Notes under the pieces: generated by a model | Seen by the model: the letters and a program-made list of their open reading frames with translations, nothing else | What the model was told of the DNA's origin: nothing | The model's database searches: none | Shown: piece after piece, positions 33,812 through 42,716 of the stretch | Position numbering within the stretch: the first letter of the stretch is position 1 | Layout of the letters: every line of letters starts with the position of its first letter | Program-made: the position numbers and the translations under genes | Origin: Streptomyces alanosinicus | GTDB taxonomy: Bacteria; Actinomycetota; Actinomycetes; Streptomycetales; Streptomycetaceae | DNA: 56,792 bases | Direction: 5' to 3' | Assembly: GCF_014650595.1 (NCBI RefSeq) | Contig: NZ_BMVG01000043.1 | Location: 1-56,792, forward strand

Positions 33812-35476
33812 ATGACGCTGAACTCCGCCCCCTCCGGACCGAGCCGGAGAAGCTTCCTCGCCTCCACGGCGGTCACCGCCGTAGCGGTGGCCGGGGGAAT
33901 GCCACTGCTCACCGCCTGCGGCGGCTCGGACAGCGGTTCACGGGAGGGAGCCACGTCGGGCAAGGCCGCCGAGAAGCTGCTCCCGGCGTACGTCGCCAGC
34001 AAGTTCGCCAAGCCGGACATTCCGGCGAAGAACGGTTCGGCGGACGGCTACACCGGCAAGATCGATCTCGCGGCCCTGACCGCATCGGTCCCGGGCAAGC
34101 TCGGCACCGATGCTCCCCTCACCATCATGTCCCCGCTCTGGGGCTCCCCGCCGAAAGGCGACTGCGCCTACTACAAGGCGCTCGACGCCGCTGCGGGGAC
34201 CAAGATCACCTGGCAGAACCAGGACGGCAACACCTACGCCCAGAAGCTCGGTGCCGTCCTCGCCTCCAGCTCCATACCCGACATGGTGGTCGTGCCCCAG
34301 TGGATCATGAACGGCGGAAAGATAGCGAACGCGGTCACCGCGAAGTTCATGGACCTCGGCCCCTATCTGCAGGGTGACAAGGTCAAGAAGTACGCGAACC
34401 TGGCCGCGATTCCGTCCGACGCCTGGCGCATGGGCATCTTCGGCGGTGCGCTGCGCGGTATCCCGATGTCCGTCGCCCCCGCGACCTTCATCGTGCCCTA
34501 CTACCGCAAGGACATCTTCGACAAGAAGGGCTACACCGTACCCAAGTCGGCCGACGAGTTCCTCAGCTGGGCCAAGGACGCCACGAGTGCCAAGGCCAAG
34601 GTGTGGGCCTGCGGTGACATGTCCTGGATCGGGGGGAACATCTTCCCCAACGCCCCCGGCTGGAACATCGATCCCGACGGCAAGCTGAGGTTCAGCAAGG
34701 AGCGGCCCGAATACCTCGAAGGCCTGGAGTGGATCCGCAAGCTGTTCGCGGCCGGCGTGGTCCACCCCGACGACAAGGCGCGCACCGGCGACCCGGGCCA
34801 GCGCTTCGCCTCCGGGCAGATCCTGGTCTTCGAGAGCGACATGTCCGCCTGGTACAACCAGGCGGCCGAACAGGCCAAGGCCAACCCGGACTTCCAGATC
34901 GAGGCCATGGACCTCTTCGGCGCCCACGGCGGCAACCCGACGATCTGGGCGACCTCGCCCGCCAACATCTGGTCGGTGATCCGCAAGGGTGCCTCGAAGG
35001 AGACGGTGGAGAACGCGCTGGCCGCCGCCAACTTCGCGGCCGCGCCGTACGGCACCAAGGAGCGGATGTTCGTCGACTACGGCGTCCAGGGCACCCACTA
35101 CACGGTCAAGGACGGCGTCCCGGTCAAGACCGACAAGGGCAACACCGAGGTGATCAACGCCTGGCAGATGCTGGCGACCCCGGCTCCCTATCTCGCTCAC
35201 CCCGACCTCCCCGAAGTCGCCCGCAAGCAGGTCGAGTACCAGCAGCGGATGGGTGCCTTCCTGAAGAAGACGTCCACCTACGGGATGACCATCGTCGAGC
35301 CGACCCGCTACGCGACCCTCTCCAGCCAGTTCGAGCAGCTGGAGATCGACTTCGTGCGCGGCAACAAGAAGCTGTCCGACGTGCAGCAGGCCATCTCGAC
35401 CTGGAAGTCCTCCGGCGGTGACAAGCTGCGCGACTGGTACAAGGAACTCCTCGACAAGAACGGCAGTGACAACTGA
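33812..35476 (+). CDS. Sugar ABC transporter binding lipoprotein (LplA/YtcQ type)
   Basis: 554-aa extracellular solute-binding protein of the large CUT1 subgroup. The Tat-like motif SRRSFLAST (residues 11-19) and lipobox LLTAC with lipid-attachment Cys36 show an exported lipoprotein. The remainder is a two-lobed binding protein. The size and subgroup fit capture of bulky oligosaccharides. GAAGGG at 33798-33803 supports ATG 33812. Its stop overlaps the next gene's start (TGATG). As first gene after operator D, it should be strongly induced with the operon. Xyloglucan oligosaccharides as ligand is inference from the enzymes around it. Confidence 0.9.
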   Translation: MTLNSAPSGPSRRSFLASTAVTAVAVAGGMPLLTACGGSDSGSREGATSGKAAEKLLPAYVASKFAKPDIPAKNGSADGYTGKIDLAALTASVPGKLGTDAPLTIMSPLWGSPPKGDCAYYKALDAAAGTKITWQNQDGNTYAQKLGAVLASSSIPDMVVVPQWIMNGGKIANAVTAKFMDLGPYLQGDKVKKYANLAAIPSDAWRMGIFGGALRGIPMSVAPATFIVPYYRKDIFDKKGYTVPKSADEFLSWAKDATSAKAKVWACGDMSWIGGNIFPNAPGWNIDPDGKLRFSKERPEYLEGLEWIRKLFAAGVVHPDDKARTGDPGQRFASGQILVFESDMSAWYNQAAEQAKANPDFQIEAMDLFGAHGGNPTIWATSPANIWSVIRKGASKETVENALAAANFAAAPYGTKERMFVDYGVQGTHYTVKDGVPVKTDKGNTEVINAWQMLATPAPYLAHPDLPEVARKQVEYQQRMGAFLKKTSTYGMTIVEPTRYATLSSQFEQLEIDFVRGNKKLSDVQQAISTWKSSGGDKLRDWYKELLDKNGSDN

Positions 35477-36528
35477 TGTCTCTCACGGCCGGGAGCAGGC
35501 CCGAGGGGACCCGTCCCGCCGCGGCCGTCGAGGAACCGACGGCCGCGGTCACCTCCGCCACGGCGAAGGTGCGGGCGCCGCGCGGGGCGGGCAAGGCGGG
35601 CAAGGTGCCCTGGCGGATCCGCCTGCGCCGCGACCGCGCGCTCATCCTGATGACGCTGCCCGTCATCGTGCTGCTCCTTCTCTTCAACTACGTTCCGCTG
35701 CTCGGCAATGTCGTCGCTTTCCAGGACTACGACCCGTACGTCTCCAGCAACGGCGTCACGGCGATCTTCCACAGCCCCTGGGTCGGGGTGGAGCAGTTCT
35801 CGCGGATGGTCGACGACCCGTTGTTCTGGGCCTCGGTGAAGAACACCCTCGTGCTGTTCGCGCTCCAGCTGGTGCTGTTCTTCCCGATCCCCATAGCCCT
35901 GGCGCTGGTCATCAACAGCGTGATCCGGCCGCGGGTGCGGGCAGTGGCGCAGGCGATCATGTATCTGCCGCACTTCTTCTCCTGGGTCCTCGTGATCACC
36001 GTGTTCCAGCAGGTCTTCGGCGGCGCGGGCATCATCGCCCAGACCTTGGAGAACCACGGGTGGAGCGGCTTCGACCTGATGACCGATCCGGGCATCTTCA
36101 AGTTCCTGGTCATCGCGGAGTCCGTCTGGAAGGACGCCGGCTGGGGGATCATCGTCTTCCTCGCCGCGCTGGCCGCCGTCAGCACTGATCTGTACGAGGC
36201 CGCCGCGATGGACGGCGCGGGTCGCTGGCGGCGCATGTGGCACGTGACGCTGCCCGCGCTGCGCCCGGTGATCGCGCTGCTGCTGGTCCTGCGGGTCGGC
36301 GACGCGCTGAGCGTCGGTTTCGAGCAGTTCCTGCTCCAGCGGGACGCGGTCGGTACGAACGCCGCCGAGGTCCTCGACACCTATGTGTGGAGCGTGGGTA
36401 TCAAGTACGGCGACTTCAGCTACGGGGCCGCGGTCGGCCTCGTCAAGGGAGTCATCGGAGTGTGTCTCGTCCTGGGTGCGAACAAGGTCGCGCACATGCT
36501 TGGCGAGCAGGGGGTGTACCAGAAGTGA
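35476..36528 (+). CDS. Sugar ABC transporter permease (LplB/YteP type)
   Basis: 350-aa inner-membrane permease with six predicted helices after a cytosolic N-terminal tail of about 55 residues (Ala/Gly/Arg-rich). The EAA loop YEAAAMDGAGRWRRMWHVTL, which docks the ATPase, lies near residue 240. ATG 35476 overlaps the binding-protein stop, and its own stop overlaps the second permease's GTG. This tight coupling is typical of CUT1 importers. No ATPase gene follows; Streptomyces importers of this class commonly share the MsiK ATPase. Confidence 0.92.
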   Translation: MSLTAGSRPEGTRPAAAVEEPTAAVTSATAKVRAPRGAGKAGKVPWRIRLRRDRALILMTLPVIVLLLLFNYVPLLGNVVAFQDYDPYVSSNGVTAIFHSPWVGVEQFSRMVDDPLFWASVKNTLVLFALQLVLFFPIPIALALVINSVIRPRVRAVAQAIMYLPHFFSWVLVITVFQQVFGGAGIIAQTLENHGWSGFDLMTDPGIFKFLVIAESVWKDAGWGIIVFLAALAAVSTDLYEAAAMDGAGRWRRMWHVTLPALRPVIALLLVLRVGDALSVGFEQFLLQRDAVGTNAAEVLDTYVWSVGIKYGDFSYGAAVGLVKGVIGVCLVLGANKVAHMLGEQGVYQK

Positions 36529-37451
36529 GTCTCAACACGCAGCTCATCCGCAGTCTCCAGGCCCCCGCCCGCCCGGTGTGGGAGGAGCCGCCGAGCAAGG
36601 CGGGACTCACCGCCAAGAGCGGCTTCCTCCTGCTCTGCTGCCTGGGAGTGCTCGGTCCGCTGTGGATCGTGATCGTCACCAGCCTCTCCCCGAAGCGCGT
36701 GATCGACCAGGCCGGCGGCCTCGTCGTGATCCCCAAGGGCCTCACCTTCGTCAACTACAGCGAACTGCTCGGCGGTGGCCAGGTCAGCCGGGCGATCATG
36801 GTCTCGGTCGGTGTCACGTTCTTCGGCACGCTGTTCTCGATGACGGTGTCGGTACTCGGGGCCTACGGGCTGTCCCGCCCGGGCAGTCTGGGCCACCGGT
36901 TCTTCCTGATGATCATGATGGCGACGATGTTCTTCGGGGCCGGTCTCATCCCGACGTACCTTCTGGTGCAGTCGCTGGGTCTCACCGACACCTATCTGTC
37001 GCTGGTCCTGCCGAGCGCGGTGAGTGTCTTCAACCTCCTCGTGCTGCGGGCCTTCTTCATGGGGATCTCGCCCGAACTCACCGAGTCCGCCCGCATCGAC
37101 GGGGCCAGTGACCTGCGCATCCTGCTGACCATCATCATGCCGCTGTCCCGGGCGGTACTGGCCGTCATCTCGCTGTTCTACGCGGTCGGGTACTGGAGCG
37201 CCTGGTTCAACGCCTCCATCTACCTCAGCGACCAGGACATGATGCCGCTGCAGAACGTGCTCATCCAGCTGGTCCAGAAGCACACCGAGGCGCCGACCGG
37301 CCTCCAGCAGGCGGTTCGCACCGGGCAGCTCTCCCCCCTGGGGCTGCAGATGGCCGTCATGGTGCTCGCGCTGATCCCCGTCGCGGTCGCCTCGCCCTTC
37401 GTCCAGCGGCACTTCAAGAAGGGCATGCTCACCGGAGCCATCAAGGGCTGA
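36525..37451 (+). CDS. Sugar ABC transporter permease (LplC/YtcP type)
   Basis: 308-aa partner permease with six helices. The EAA-type loop TESARIDGASDLRILLTIIM lies near residue 190, and the long periplasmic loop before the last helix (NVLIQLVQKHTEAP...) is characteristic of the YtcP/LplC subgroup. GTG 36525 overlaps the previous stop (GTGA); longer upstream frames lie inside the first permease. It pairs with the upstream permease to form the channel. Confidence 0.92.
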   Translation: MSLNTQLIRSLQAPARPVWEEPPSKAGLTAKSGFLLLCCLGVLGPLWIVIVTSLSPKRVIDQAGGLVVIPKGLTFVNYSELLGGGQVSRAIMVSVGVTFFGTLFSMTVSVLGAYGLSRPGSLGHRFFLMIMMATMFFGAGLIPTYLLVQSLGLTDTYLSLVLPSAVSVFNLLVLRAFFMGISPELTESARIDGASDLRILLTIIMPLSRAVLAVISLFYAVGYWSAWFNASIYLSDQDMMPLQNVLIQLVQKHTEAPTGLQQAVRTGQLSPLGLQMAVMVLALIPVAVASPFVQRHFKKGMLTGAIKG

Positions 37452-37528
37452 AGCCCTTTGCTCCGGGGCCCCGCCGCAGCCACTCCTGATTCCAGCTCGA
37501 CGCCCCTTCGTAAAGACCGAGGTATGTC

Positions 37529-37693
37529 ATGAGCACGTTTCTCCTCAACAGGCGCTCTGCGCTTTCCGGTTCCGCTGCCGCCGCCGCGGCCGTCGCGAAG
37601 GGCGGCTACCGGTGGCGCAGCGCCGCCATGGGCGGCACCGGGTTCATCGACGCCACCAACGGACGCGGAGTGCGGTACGGGGAGATTGCCTGA
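37529..37693 (+). pseudogene. 54-codon ORF: in-frame deletion remnant of a GH74 xyloglucanase
   Basis: ATG 37529 follows GAGG. The frame reads MSTFLLNRRSALSGS (Tat-like start), an Ala-rich stretch, then GGYRWRSAAMGGTGFI, which closely resembles the mature N-terminus of GH74 xyloglucanases. Then it jumps to DATNGRGVRYGEIA and a stop, which resembles their last blade (GTNGRGxxYGD). Everything between, about 700 residues in an intact enzyme, is gone, yet the join is in frame and the stop overlaps the next start (TGATG with GH42). It lies in the transporter operon, where an endo-xyloglucanase would be expected. Function now is probably none beyond coupling. Confidence 0.6.
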
Positions 37694-39660
37694 TGCCCGG
37701 CCTGACCGACGCGACACGAGGCCGTCTGCTCTTCGGCGGCGACTACAACCCCGAGCAGTGGCCCGAGGAGACCTGGCACGAGGACGTCCGCCTGATGAAG
37801 GCGGCCGGCGTCAACTCCGTCACCCTCGGTGTCTTCTCCTGGTCGACGCTCGAACCGGAGCCCGGGGCAAGGGAGTTCGGCCGGCTGGACACACTGATGG
37901 ACCTGATGCACGAGAACGGCATCGGCGTCGTCCTCGCCACCCCCACGTCCTCGCCGCCGCCCTGGATGGGCCGGCTGCACCCCGACACCCTGCCCGTCAC
38001 CGAGGACGGCCGCACCGAGTGGTGGGGCGGCCGCCAGCACTTCTCGCACTCCAGCGCCACCTACCGGCGCTACGCCGCCGCCATCACCGAGGACCTCGCC
38101 GCCCGCTACGGCGGCCACCCCGCCCTCACCATGTGGCACATCAACAACGAGTACTGCACCTTCGACCACGGTGACGAGGCAGCCGCCGCCTTCCGCCGCT
38201 GGCTGCGCGAGAAGTACGGCACCCTCGACGCCCTCAACGAGGCCTGGGGCACCGCCTTCTGGAGCCAGGGCTACGACACCTGGGACGGCATCCTGCCGCC
38301 CCGCCTGCCCCACTACATGCGCAACCCCACCCAGGGCCTGGACTTCCGGCGCTTCACCTCCGACATGCTCCTGGAGTGCTTCGTCGCCGAGCGGGACATC
38401 GTCCGCCGTCACACCCCGCACCTGCCGGTCACCAGCAACTTCATGCCGCTGTGGTTCGGGCAGGACGCGTGGCGCTGGGCCGAGGAGGAGGACGTCGTCT
38501 CCGTCGACATCTACCCGGATCCGCGTGACCCGCAGGGCGCCCAGAGTGGCGCGCTGGTCCAGGACATGACCCGCTCCCAGGCACGTGGGCCGTGGATGCT
38601 CATGGAACAGGCCGCAGGGCCCGTCAACTGGCGGGGCGTGAACCACCCCAAGCCACGCGGCCTCAACCGGCTCTGGTCCCTGCAGGCCGTGGCCCGGGGC
38701 GCCGACGCCGTCTGCTACTTCCAGTGGCGGCAGTCCCGGCAGGGAGCGGAGAAGTTCCACTCCGGCATGCTCAGCCATGCCGGGGAGGAGGGCCGGACCC
38801 ACCAGGAGGTCAAGCAGCTCGGCGCGGACCTGGAGCGGATCGCCGCCGAGGTGACCGGCCGGAACATCACCGCGAACATCGCGGTACTGCACGACTGGCA
38901 CGCCTGGTGGGCCGGCGCACAGGACGGCCGCCTGTCCGCCCAGGTGGAGTATCCGGACGTCCTGAGCGCCTGGCACCGAGCCCTCTGGCAGGCGCACCTC
39001 ACCACCGACTTCGCCCACCCCGAGCACGACCTGACGCCGTACTCGGTGGTCGTCGTGCCGCAGCTGTACGCGCTCACCGACGCGGCGATCGACAACCTCC
39101 TCGCGTACGTCCACGGCGGCGGCACCCTCGTCTGCGGCTTCCAGACCGGCGTCGCCGACGAGGACGACCGCGTCCGCCCCGGTGGCATGGACCCCCGGCT
39201 CCGCGAGCTGTTCGGCATCCGCACCCTGCACGAGTGGTGGCCGCTGGACGCCGGAGAGACCGTCACCTGCGAGGGCTTCCACGCCTCCCTGTGGTCCGAG
39301 GAGCTGGAGGCCGACGGCACCGCCGACGAGACCGTCGCGTACAAGGGCGGCGAACTCGACGCACTGCCCGCGATCCTGCGCAAGGGCCGGGCCTGGTACG
39401 TCTCCACGCTCCCGGAGCCGGAAGCGCTGCGCGATCTGCTGGCCCGGATCGCCGACGGCGCGGGCGTGCGACCCGTGCTCGACGGCCTCCCCGAGCAGGT
39501 CGAGGCCGTACGCCGGGGCGAGGTGCTGTTCGTCCTCAACCACGGCCGTGAGCCGGTGACCGTCGAGGTGCCCGGCACCCACCACGACCTGCTGACGGGG
39601 ACGGTCGTCACCGACCTGGTCACCCTCGGCCGTTACGGGGCGGCGGTGCTCCAGCCATGA
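37693..39660 (+). CDS. GH42 beta-galactosidase (copy 2)
   Basis: 655 aa, cytosolic, starting LLFGGDYNPEQWPEETW, the typical GH42 N-terminus. Predicted acid/base Glu153 is in INNEYC and nucleophile Glu305 in MEQAAG. A trimerisation domain starts near 395 and the C-terminal beta domain near 590. ATG 37693 overlaps the mini-ORF stop; the gene's own end overlaps the GH95 start (ATGA), so all three are translationally chained. It belongs to a different GH42 subgroup from the enzyme at 28249, suggesting the two split different galactosides. Confidence 0.92.
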   Translation: MPGLTDATRGRLLFGGDYNPEQWPEETWHEDVRLMKAAGVNSVTLGVFSWSTLEPEPGAREFGRLDTLMDLMHENGIGVVLATPTSSPPPWMGRLHPDTLPVTEDGRTEWWGGRQHFSHSSATYRRYAAAITEDLAARYGGHPALTMWHINNEYCTFDHGDEAAAAFRRWLREKYGTLDALNEAWGTAFWSQGYDTWDGILPPRLPHYMRNPTQGLDFRRFTSDMLLECFVAERDIVRRHTPHLPVTSNFMPLWFGQDAWRWAEEEDVVSVDIYPDPRDPQGAQSGALVQDMTRSQARGPWMLMEQAAGPVNWRGVNHPKPRGLNRLWSLQAVARGADAVCYFQWRQSRQGAEKFHSGMLSHAGEEGRTHQEVKQLGADLERIAAEVTGRNITANIAVLHDWHAWWAGAQDGRLSAQVEYPDVLSAWHRALWQAHLTTDFAHPEHDLTPYSVVVVPQLYALTDAAIDNLLAYVHGGGTLVCGFQTGVADEDDRVRPGGMDPRLRELFGIRTLHEWWPLDAGETVTCEGFHASLWSEELEADGTADETVAYKGGELDALPAILRKGRAWYVSTLPEPEALRDLLARIADGAGVRPVLDGLPEQVEAVRRGEVLFVLNHGREPVTVEVPGTHHDLLTGTVVTDLVTLGRYGAAVLQP

Positions 39661-41861
39661 CAGCACTCACCGGTCCCGCCCACGGCACGTGGGAGCCGCA
39701 GCCGGCCGCTCGCTGGGAGGACGGCCTCCTGAGCGGCAACGGCCGGCACGGCGCCCTCGTGTTCGGTGACCTCAACACGGAGCGGGTCGTCGTCACGCAT
39801 CACACCCTGGTAGCGCCGGGCGGCGACGGCGCCAACCGGCGGCCGCCCCGGCTGGCCGCCGAACTCCCCGCCCTCCAGGACCGCCTCCTGGCAGGCGACC
39901 GCACCGCCGCGGAGGGCTTCACCGACGGCCGCCCGTGCCAGTGGGTGCGGCCCTTCCACCCCGCCTTCCAGGTCCGGCTGGACCTGCCGTCCGGCGAGGG
40001 GCACGGCTACCGTCGGTCCGTCGACTTCGCCACAGGCGTCGTCCGGACGGAGTGCGCCGACTGGACCAGCCAGGTCTTCGTCTCCCGCGCCGACGACGTG
40101 ATCATCCAGCACGTCACAGCACCCGAGGGCGCCCTCGGCATCTCGCTGGACCACCGCCTTCCCGGCGCCCCCGCCGGGCTGGCCGTCGGCCACGGCGCCG
40201 TCCTCACCCCCGAGGGCGCACTGCTGAACCTGCGCGCCCGCCATCCCGAGGGCGACCGTGCCTTCACCGGCGTCACGCTGATCGCCGTCACCGGCGGCAC
40301 GACGGCCCTCGCCCCGCCGGGCGCGCAGATCGAGGGAGCCCGGTCCGTCCTGCTCCTCACCCGTGTCCTGCGCCACACCGGCGAACTCGACGTGACCGCG
40401 GAGGGCCGCGCCCTGTGCGACCTGCCCCTGGACTACGACGAGCTCCTGGACCGCCATGCCGCCCTCCACCGCACCGCCTACGAGCGCGTCACCCTCGACC
40501 TCGCCGCCGACCCGGCCGAACGGGCACTGCCGGGCTCGGAGCTGCTGAAGCGCACGGGTGCCGCCGCCCTGCTGGAGCGGCTGTTCGCGGCCGGCCGCTA
40601 CCACCTGCTGTCCGCCAGCGGACTGTTCCCGCCCCGGCTGGTCGGCCTCTGGCACGGCGAGTGGCACCCGGCGTGGTGCGGCGCGTTCACCACCAACGCC
40701 AACCTCAATCTCCAGACCGCGTCAGCCGCGGCCGCGGCCCTGCCCGAAGTCACGGAGGCCCACGCCGGTCTGATCCAGTCCCAGCTCCCGGACTGGCGCG
40801 ACAACGCCCGCGTGATCTTCGGCGCCCGCGGCGTCGTCGCCCCCACGCACACCGACGGCGAGACCGGCCACGCATACCACTTCCGCCATGAGTACCCCCT
40901 GCACCTGTGGACAGCCGGCGCCGACTGGCTCCTCAAGCCCCTCGTCGACCACGACGAGACACGCGGCGAACGCGACCCGCGCACCGCCGCCGTCCTCGCC
41001 GAAGTCGCCCTGTTCTACGAGGACTTCCTCACCCGGACCGACAACGACGGCCACCTGGTCGTCGTCCCCTCCTACTCACCGGAGAACCGCCCGGCGAACG
41101 CGAGCTGGGGCACGATCAACGCGGCCATGGACCTCTCGGCGGCCCGGCACGCGCTGCTCACCGCCGCCGACTACCACCCGGACACCCCCGACGCCGACCG
41201 CTGGCGCGCCCTCGCCGACCGTCTCCCGCCGCACCGGATCAACGCCGACGGCGCGCTCGCCGAGTGGGCCTGGCCGGGCGTGGAGGACAACTACGACCAC
41301 CGTCACCTCAGCCACCTCTACGGCGTCTGGCCGCTCGACGAGATCACCCCCTACGACACCCCCGACCTCGCGGCGGCCGCCCACCGCGCCCTGGAACTGC
41401 GGGGCGCCGAGAACGACTCCGCGCACGGCCACCTCCACCACGCCCTCATCGCGGCCCGGCTCCGGGACGGCGAGCATGTCGCTCACGCCCTCGACCAGGT
41501 CCTGGGCGGCGACTTCTTCCACGCCTCCCTGATGAGCGCCCACTACCCGAACCTCCACGTCTACAACGCGGACGCCGCGCACACCCTGCCCGCCGTACTG
41601 ATCGAGATGCTCGTCCAGTCGACCTCCGACCGACTGGTCCTGCTGCCCGCGCTGCCGCCGTCCCTCCCCGCGGGCCGGCTCACGGGCGTACGTACGCGGT
41701 TCGGCGCCGAGGTCGACCTGACCTGGGCGCCCGGCCGGGCGAGGGCGGTTGTGAAGCCGACTCGCACCGCCCGAATCGAAGTCAGGACTTCTTCCGGCGA
41801 CGCGGAGCCGATCGACCTCGTCGCCGGAGAGGACCACGTCCTCAGCCAGGGGGCGTGGTAG
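39657..41861 (+). CDS. GH95 alpha-L-fucosidase (or alpha-L-galactosidase)
   Basis: 734 aa, no signal peptide. The N-terminal beta-sandwich (about 1-240) has LLSGNGRHGALVFGD; a helical linker is followed by an (alpha/alpha)6 barrel. Family blocks include LVGLWHGEW, FTTNANLNLQTAS, VVVPSYSPEN and HLSHLYGVWP. GH95 enzymes remove alpha-1,2-linked L-fucose (or L-galactose) by inversion, which matches the fucosyl-galactose cap on dicot xyloglucan. This is the gene that most specifically points to fucosylated substrate. It overlaps GH42 by four bases and precedes GH12 by 37 bp. Confidence 0.9.
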   Translation: MTALTGPAHGTWEPQPAARWEDGLLSGNGRHGALVFGDLNTERVVVTHHTLVAPGGDGANRRPPRLAAELPALQDRLLAGDRTAAEGFTDGRPCQWVRPFHPAFQVRLDLPSGEGHGYRRSVDFATGVVRTECADWTSQVFVSRADDVIIQHVTAPEGALGISLDHRLPGAPAGLAVGHGAVLTPEGALLNLRARHPEGDRAFTGVTLIAVTGGTTALAPPGAQIEGARSVLLLTRVLRHTGELDVTAEGRALCDLPLDYDELLDRHAALHRTAYERVTLDLAADPAERALPGSELLKRTGAAALLERLFAAGRYHLLSASGLFPPRLVGLWHGEWHPAWCGAFTTNANLNLQTASAAAAALPEVTEAHAGLIQSQLPDWRDNARVIFGARGVVAPTHTDGETGHAYHFRHEYPLHLWTAGADWLLKPLVDHDETRGERDPRTAAVLAEVALFYEDFLTRTDNDGHLVVVPSYSPENRPANASWGTINAAMDLSAARHALLTAADYHPDTPDADRWRALADRLPPHRINADGALAEWAWPGVEDNYDHRHLSHLYGVWPLDEITPYDTPDLAAAAHRALELRGAENDSAHGHLHHALIAARLRDGEHVAHALDQVLGGDFFHASLMSAHYPNLHVYNADAAHTLPAVLIEMLVQSTSDRLVLLPALPPSLPAGRLTGVRTRFGAEVDLTWAPGRARAVVKPTRTARIEVRTSSGDAEPIDLVAGEDHVLSQGAW

Positions 41862-41898
41862 CACCCCCACAATTCCCCCCACCCATGGAAGGGACACC

Positions 41899-42615
41899 AT
41901 GGTCAACAGCACGATACGCAAGATCACCATGGCGGTGCTGGCGCCGGCGATGGCTCTCGGTGCCACCGTCGGCCTCGTCTCCGCCCCCGCCTCGGCCGCG
42001 GTCTGGAACACCTGCGACCGGTACGGCAGCACCAACCTGAACGGCTACACGCTCTACAACAACGTCTGGGGCTCCGGCGCGGGCAGCCAGTGCACCTGGG
42101 CCAACTCCGGGACCAGCTGGGGCGTCTGGGCCGACCACCCCAACACCGGCGGCATCAAGTCCTACGCCAACTCGACCAAATCGATCAACAAGAGAATCGA
42201 CTCCCTCGGCTGGCTGACCAGCGACTACAACGTCAGCGTCCCGTCGTCCGGCGCGTACGAGACGGCGTACGACATCTGGGACACCAACCACAAGTACGAG
42301 ATCATGCTCTGGATGAACAAGACGGGAGCCGTCGGCCCGATCGGCTCCTACCAGGACAACGTCACGGTCGGCGGCCACAACTGGAACGTCTACAAGGGCA
42401 CCAACGGTTCGAACGAGGTGTTCTCCTTCCTGCGGACGTCCAACTCCACCTCCGGCACCGTGGACGTCAAGCCGATCCTCAACTGGATCGCGTACAGCAA
42501 GGGCTGGATGTCCAGCAGCGAGACCATCGGCGACGTGCAGTTCGGCTATGAGATCACCTCGTCGTCCGGCGGACTCAACTTCAACACCGACAACCTGACC
42601 GTCAGCGGCGGCTGA
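41899..42615 (+). CDS. Secreted GH12 endoglucanase/xyloglucanase
   Basis: 238 aa. GGAAGGG precedes ATG 41899. A Sec signal peptide ends at ASA-AVWN (about residue 33). The jelly-roll GH12 domain fills the rest, with nucleophile Glu134 in the block EIMLWMN and acid/base Glu218 in FGYEITS. No carbohydrate-binding module is attached. GH12 includes endo-1,4-glucanases and xyloglucan-specific endoglucanases; the operon favours the second. Last gene before the terminator at 42626. Confidence 0.92.
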   Translation: MVNSTIRKITMAVLAPAMALGATVGLVSAPASAAVWNTCDRYGSTNLNGYTLYNNVWGSGAGSQCTWANSGTSWGVWADHPNTGGIKSYANSTKSINKRIDSLGWLTSDYNVSVPSSGAYETAYDIWDTNHKYEIMLWMNKTGAVGPIGSYQDNVTVGGHNWNVYKGTNGSNEVFSFLRTSNSTSGTVDVKPILNWIAYSKGWMSSSETIGDVQFGYEITSSSGGLNFNTDNLTVSGG

Positions 42616-42625
42616 CCCGACACCG

Positions 42626-42674
42626 GGGCCGAGGCCGGTCCGCGCCCTTCGTCGGGCGCGGTCGGCCTCGGCCC
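42626..42674 (+). terminator. Strong terminator after the transporter-GH operon
   Basis: GGGCCGAGGCCG (42626-42637) pairs with CGGCCTCGGCCC (42663-42674), and inside it CCGCGCCC (42640-42647) pairs with GGGCGCGG (42654-42661) around a 6-nt loop. The result is a 20-bp stem broken by a small internal loop. It lies 11 bp after the GH12 stop. Confidence 0.85.
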
Positions 42675-42716
42675 TCAGTGCGTCGCGGTCCCCGAACGGG
42701 GCCTCGGGCGGCGGGA

